From Burkholderiales bacterium (lineage in GTDB: Bacteria; Pseudomonadota; Gammaproteobacteria; Burkholderiales; JAEUOS01): a stretch of DNA of 64,000 bases. The stretch lies in the NCBI GenBank assembly GCA_016790635.1, contig JAEUOR010000026.1, positions 1-64,000 on the forward strand, given 5' to 3'. Position 1 is the stretch's first letter. Every line of letters starts with the position of its first letter. Shown here in pieces: positions 60,874-64,000 of the stretch. The position numbers and the translations under genes were made by a program. The notes under the pieces were generated by a model. The model was not told the DNA's origin. It made no database searches and saw nothing but the letters and a program-made list of their open reading frames with translations.

Positions 60874-61483
60874 GTTGGTCCGGCGCGCGGTCGACACCGC
60901 GCGCCGGAGCCTTGCCGCGCCCGCGCTTTTCGCGGGCGTCGTTTTTTGGGGCCTGCCGACCCTGCCTGCGCTGGCGCAGGTTCTGCCGGCCAAGGCGCAG
61001 GTGTGCGCGGCATGCCACGGTGCGGATGGCAATTCGGTCACGCCGGGCAGCCCCTCGCTGGCCGCGCAGCCGCGCCTGTTCCTCGAGAACACGCTGGTCA
61101 TGGTGCGCGAAGGCCTGCGCGACATCGCCGTCATGCGCGGCATGCTCAAGGGGTTCACGGACGCCGAGATCAGCGCGGTGGCGCGCTTTTATTCGTCCCA
61201 GACCTTGAAGCCGCAGCCGCCGGCGGCGGACGCGGCCCGCGTCGCGCGCGGCGCGACACTCTCCAAGGCCGCCCTGTGCGGCACCTGCCACCTGCCCGAC
61301 TATTCCGGGCGCGAGCAGATGCCGCGCCTGTCCGGGCAGCGCGAGGACTTCCTGTTTTCGTCGATGCGCGATTTTCGCGACGGCAGCGCCACCGGGCGCG
61401 ACACCATCATGGCCGCGACGCTCCGTGGCATGAGCGACGAGGAACTGCGCGATCTGGCGCATTATTTCGCGCAGAAGCCGTGA
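60857..61483 (+). CDS. Diheme cytochrome c (c4-like)
   Basis: About 208 aa from ATG 60857, which overlaps the dehydrogenase stop by 17 bases. Signal peptide with a hydrophobic core 'LAAPALFAGVVFWGLPTLPALA', then two haem-binding CxxCH motifs: Cys50-Cys53-His54 ('VCAACHG') and Cys141-Cys144-His145 ('LCGTCHL'). Two-domain diheme cytochromes of this type shuttle electrons in the periplasm to a terminal oxidase. It is the natural electron acceptor for the PQQ dehydrogenase encoded upstream. Two strong hairpins and a T6 tract lie inside its signal-peptide codons. Confidence 0.92.
   Translation: MQARSRLVRRAVDTARRSLAAPALFAGVVFWGLPTLPALAQVLPAKAQVCAACHGADGNSVTPGSPSLAAQPRLFLENTLVMVREGLRDIAVMRGMLKGFTDAEISAVARFYSSQTLKPQPPAADAARVARGATLSKAALCGTCHLPDYSGREQMPRLSGQREDFLFSSMRDFRDGSATGRDTIMAATLRGMSDEELRDLAHYFAQKP
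60879..60908. repeat. 13-bp stem-loop inside the 5' end of the cytochrome gene
   Basis: TCCGGCGCGCGGT (60879-60891) and its exact complement (60896-60908) are separated by a four-base loop. The hairpin begins 6 bases after the stop codon of the PQQ dehydrogenase gene and within codons 8-18 of the cytochrome gene. Together with the downstream hairpin it may tune expression between the two genes. Confidence 0.65.
60918..60947 (+). terminator. Intrinsic-terminator-like hairpin with T6 tract, inside the cytochrome signal-peptide codons
   Basis: CGCCCGCG (60918-60925) and its complement (60931-60938) form an 8-bp stem with a five-base loop, followed by TCG and six Ts (60942-60947). This has the form of a Rho-independent terminator, yet lies within codons 21-31 of the diheme cytochrome. 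It would stop transcription only when the cytochrome signal-peptide region is not being translated, i.e. it would act as a polarity/attenuation switch. Confidence 0.6.
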
Positions 61484-63654
61484 CGAGGAGCGCGCACCAG
61501 GTCGGATGCGTCGGTGCGCTTTGCGCGGCCGGCCTCATGACTTTCTGCGCCGTCGGCGACGCGCGTGCGCAGCCCGCGGCGCCGCAACCGGCGAGCGTCG
61601 TGGCCACGGATTCGGTGCCGTCCGTGGTCGTCACCCCGCTGCAAGTCGCGCAGCCGGCCTTTGACACACCGGCGTCGGTCGACGCGGTGGGCGCCGCGCA
61701 ACTGGGCGGCGGGCAGCGTCAGATCAACCTTTCCGAGACCTTGTCACGCGTGCCGGGGATCGTCGTGCAGGACCGGCAGAACCTTGCCCAGGACCTGCAG
61801 ATCTCCTCGCGCGGGTTCGGCGCACGCGCCACCTTCGGCGTGCGCGGCATTCGTCTCATGGCCGACGGCATCCCGGCCAGCATGCCGGATGGCCAGGGCC
61901 AGGTCTCGCATTTCAGCCTCTCCTCGGCCTCCCGGGTCGAAGTCCTGCGCGGGCCGTTCTCGGTGCTATACGGCAACGCGGCCGGCGGGGTGATCTCGAT
62001 CACCACCGCAGACCCGGTCGTCGGCCTGCGCGTCGGACCATCGTTCCTGGCTGGCAGCTTCAACACATGGCGCGCCGGGCTCGCGGCCTCGGGCGGCGAT
62101 GCCGCGCTCGGTTTCGTGGCTGACCTGGCGCGCTTTCGCACCGACGGCTATCGTGACCACAGCCGCGCGGACCGGGAATCGGCCAACTTCAAGCTGCGCG
62201 CCGTCGCGGGACCGGCGACGACGGTGACGGCGGTCCTCAATCACCTCTCGATGCCGGGCGTCGAGGATCCGCTCGGGCTCACGCGCGCCGAGATGCTGGC
62301 CAATCCGCGCCAGGCGACGCCAAACGCCTACCGCTTCAACACGCGCAAGGACACCGGGCAGACCCAGGCGGGCATGGTGGTGGACCATGCGCTCACGAGC
62401 GAGGATCGCCTGCGCCTGTCGCTGCACACCGGCGAGCGGCGCGTGCGCCAGTTCCTCGCCATCGAGCCGGGCCCGCAGGCCGCAGCGACGCACTCCGGTG
62501 GCGTCATCGACCTTGATCGCAACTACGGCGGGATCGACTTGCGCTGGATGCGCCAGGGCTATCTTGCCGATGGCGCCTTCACGCTCACGGCGGGGATGAA
62601 CTTCGATGCCATGGACGAGCGCCGCCGCGGCTTCCAGAATTTCGTCGGCGCGACCCTGGGGGTACAAGGTGCGCAGAAGCGCGACGAAGACAATCGCGTC
62701 AGCGTCTTCGACCGCTTCGTGCAGGGCGAATGGCAGTTCGCCGAGCGCTGGCGCGTCTCCGGCGGCGTGCGTCATTCGCGCGTGGCCTTCAATTCACGCG
62801 ACAACTTCATCGTCGGGGCGAACCGTGACGACAGCGGCAGCGTCGCCTACCGGGCGACGAGGCCGGCGGCCGGACTGGTCTTCCAGGCCAGCGAGAACCT
62901 CAACGTCTACGCCTCGGCCGGACGCGGCTTCGAAACGCCGACCTTCAACGAGCTGGCCTACCAGCGCGTCGGCGCCGGGCTCAACTTCGGCCTGCGCCCG
63001 GCGCAGAGTCGCCAGGTCGAGGCTGGCGCCAAGGCGCGTTTCGGCGGCGTGCTGGTCAATGCCGCGGTCTTCGCTGCACGTACTTCGGACGAGATCGCAG
63101 TCCTCGTCAACAGCGGCGGCCGCTCGGTGTTCCAGAACGTCGGCCGCACCGCGCGCGACGGCGTCGAACTGAGTCTCACCGCGCCGCTGGGCGCGGGCTT
63201 CACCCTCTACGGTGCCTATACGCAGGTCGAGGCGCGCTACCGCGACAGCTTCCTCAGTTGTGTGGCCGTGCCTTGTGCCGCGCCGACCGTGCCGATCGCC
63301 GCCGGCAACGCGATGCCGGGCATCCCGCGCGAGACGCTGTTCGTCGAACTCGCCTGGCGCGATGCGCGGCGCGGGCTTCTCGCGGCAATCGACGCGCGGC
63401 GCGTCGGCGCGGTGGTGGTCGACGACAGCAATTCCGATGCGGCAGCAGGCCACACCCTGGTCAATGCGCGCCTGCAATGGCAGCGCCCGGTCGGCGACTG
63501 GCTGCTGGGCGCTTTCGCGCGCATCGACAACCTGGGCGATGCCCGCTACGCAGGCTCGGTGATCGTCAACGAATCCAGCCGGCGCTTTTTCGAGCCCGCA
63601 CCGGGGCGCCACTGGGCGATCGGCGCCTCGGCCGCCTGGCGCTGGCGGCGATGA
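61480..63654 (+). CDS. pqqU: TonB-dependent outer-membrane receptor, PqqU/YncD-like
   Basis: About 724 aa from a GTG at 61480 that overlaps the cytochrome stop (GTGA); it gives a proper signal peptide ('CAAGLMTFCAVGDARA'). The plug domain reads 'INLSETLSRVPGIVVQDRQN', 'LAQDLQISSRGFGARATFGV', 'GIPASMPDGQGQVSHFSL', 'RGPFSVLYGNAAGGVISI'. The C-terminus reads 'YAGSVIVNESSRRFFEPAPG' and ends in an aromatic/basic beta signal. These segments match what I recall of E. coli YncD (PqqU), the pyrroloquinoline-quinone importer, along most of its length. With a PQQ dehydrogenase two genes upstream, PQQ uptake is a strong inference. Confidence 0.88.
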   Translation: MTRSAHQVGCVGALCAAGLMTFCAVGDARAQPAAPQPASVVATDSVPSVVVTPLQVAQPAFDTPASVDAVGAAQLGGGQRQINLSETLSRVPGIVVQDRQNLAQDLQISSRGFGARATFGVRGIRLMADGIPASMPDGQGQVSHFSLSSASRVEVLRGPFSVLYGNAAGGVISITTADPVVGLRVGPSFLAGSFNTWRAGLAASGGDAALGFVADLARFRTDGYRDHSRADRESANFKLRAVAGPATTVTAVLNHLSMPGVEDPLGLTRAEMLANPRQATPNAYRFNTRKDTGQTQAGMVVDHALTSEDRLRLSLHTGERRVRQFLAIEPGPQAAATHSGGVIDLDRNYGGIDLRWMRQGYLADGAFTLTAGMNFDAMDERRRGFQNFVGATLGVQGAQKRDEDNRVSVFDRFVQGEWQFAERWRVSGGVRHSRVAFNSRDNFIVGANRDDSGSVAYRATRPAAGLVFQASENLNVYASAGRGFETPTFNELAYQRVGAGLNFGLRPAQSRQVEAGAKARFGGVLVNAAVFAARTSDEIAVLVNSGGRSVFQNVGRTARDGVELSLTAPLGAGFTLYGAYTQVEARYRDSFLSCVAVPCAAPTVPIAAGNAMPGIPRETLFVELAWRDARRGLLAAIDARRVGAVVVDDSNSDAAAGHTLVNARLQWQRPVGDWLLGAFARIDNLGDARYAGSVIVNESSRRFFEPAPGRHWAIGASAAWRWRR

Positions 63655-63699
63655 GGCGCCCGCGCTGCGAGGTCTCGATGCCAGCGCAGGTGCGCCTCC

Positions 63700-63705
63700 T
63701 ATAAT
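63700..63705 (+). promoter_or_regulatory. Probable -10 element upstream of the response regulator gene
   Basis: A perfect TATAAT lies 47 bases before the regulator start codon and is followed by a CG-rich leader, the same pattern seen before gcdH. No clear -35 box is visible. Confidence 0.35.
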
Positions 63706-63752
63706 CGCCGTACAGGAACAGGCAAACGGGCTTAAGACCCGCACCCATATCA

Positions 63753-64000
63753 ATGGCCCGGCTCGTAGTGGTCGATGATGACGACACGATGCGCAACTGG
63801 CTCGCGGCGGTCCTGCGGGCGGCGCGCCACGAGGTGCGCGCGTACGCGTCCGCCGAAGAGGCCCTGCCGGCAATCCACGCCGACCTGCCGGACCTTGTCA
63901 TCGCCGATATCCGCATGCCGGGCAAGAGCGGCTTGGAGATGCTCGAGAGCTTGCGCGCGTCTGCCGCCACCAGGGCGCTGCCGCTGATCCTCGCCACTTC
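63753..64000 (+). CDS. Response regulator receiver-domain protein (3' truncated by window edge)
   Basis: At least 82 codons from ATG 63753, open through the right edge. The receiver domain begins with 'MARLVVVDDDDTMRNWLAAVL' region (acidic Asp8/9/10/11 cluster), has the phospho-acceptor Asp52 in 'LVIADIRMPGKSGLEML', and ends at 'RALPLILAT', just before the conserved Thr/Ser and Lys positions. The output domain lies outside. It is separated by 98 bases from the TonB receptor gene, with its own -10 box, and is probably unrelated to that operon. Confidence 0.85.
   Translation, partial: MARLVVVDDDDTMRNWLAAVLRAARHEVRAYASAEEALPAIHADLPDLVIADIRMPGKSGLEMLESLRASAATRALPLILAT

Noticed and set aside
60857-60956. 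Starting the cytochrome gene downstream of the hairpins so that they form an ordinary intergenic terminator.
   Set aside because: No ATG/GTG with a signal peptide exists downstream before the mature cytochrome domain; the hydrophobic core encoded by the hairpin region is needed for export.
63655-63752. A tRNA or small RNA in the gap before the response regulator, suggested by the TATAAT box.
   Set aside because: No cloverleaf or terminator could be found in the 98 bases; the box is best explained as the regulator's promoter.

Overview
The window is very G+C-rich, with dense, mostly intergenic-poor gene packing, TATAAT-type promoters followed by CG-rich leaders, and eight separate Bug (TctC-type) periplasmic solute-binding proteins. 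This combination, together with IclR/LysR-controlled aromatic catabolic clusters, points to a betaproteobacterium of the order Burkholderiales (Alcaligenaceae/Comamonadaceae-like). I cannot place it further. I see no tRNA, rRNA, insertion sequence, CRISPR array or prophage.

Layout. (1) 1-3547: the 3' part of a Bug protein, a glutaryl-CoA dehydrogenase and a fused substrate-binding/permease protein of an osmolyte-type ABC importer without an ATPase gene. (2) 3573-14358: an ArsR-family repressor faces a nine-gene plus-strand locus: RND adaptor and pump, a DUF2892 membrane protein, thioredoxin 2, a sulfide:quinone oxidoreductase with a Tat-like leader, a small membrane protein, a DUF302 protein and a CbbQ/CbbO-type AAA+/VWA pair. 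A near-perfect 22-bp palindrome fills the promoter spacer in front of it. This looks like a reactive-sulfur-responsive detoxification/efflux locus. (3) 14381-21930: a methyltransferase-like protein, a Bug/amidohydrolase pair, and a small acyl-CoA cluster (acyl-CoA ligase, hydratase, CaiB-type CoA-transferase, dehydrogenase). (4) 21957-22744: a VapBC toxin-antitoxin pair with an inverted-repeat operator. (5) 22770-32308: Bug proteins, a LigE-like GST, an orphan biotin carrier overlapping a UbiD decarboxylase, and a LysR-regulated ring-hydroxylating dioxygenase whose beta subunit carries a long basic tail, followed by gentisate-dioxygenase-like and PhyH-like oxygenases. (6) 32373-36643: GNAT, LysR, tartrate/malate-type dehydrogenase, a divergent Bug and a redoxin. 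(7) 36735-54765: an apparent 18-gene minus-strand catabolic operon of about 18 kb: cupin, IclR, ThDP enzyme, aspartate-dehydrogenase-like protein, aldehyde dehydrogenase, three Bug proteins, an extradiol-type dioxygenase, a three-component Rieske oxygenase, a three-subunit molybdenum hydroxylase with a CoxG-like factor, and an opine-dehydrogenase-like protein. (8) 55027-58352: SDR, then a divergent MFS/LysR pair. (9) 58453-63654: SMP-30 lactonase, PQQ-dependent dehydrogenase lipoprotein, diheme cytochrome c and a TonB receptor closely resembling the PQQ importer PqqU/YncD. (10) 63753-end: start of a response regulator.

How the parts fit. The sulfur locus would oxidise sulfide to persulfide (SQR), reduce or relay it (thioredoxin, DUF302, DUF2892) and pump something out (RND). 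The large operon combines a ring hydroxylase of molybdenum type, a Rieske oxygenase and a ring-cleavage dioxygenase, the logic used for N-heteroaromatic or aromatic acids. The PQQ module couples a PQQ-using dehydrogenase to an outer-membrane importer for its own cofactor, with no PQQ biosynthesis genes in view. No stretch longer than 300 bases lacks a gene.
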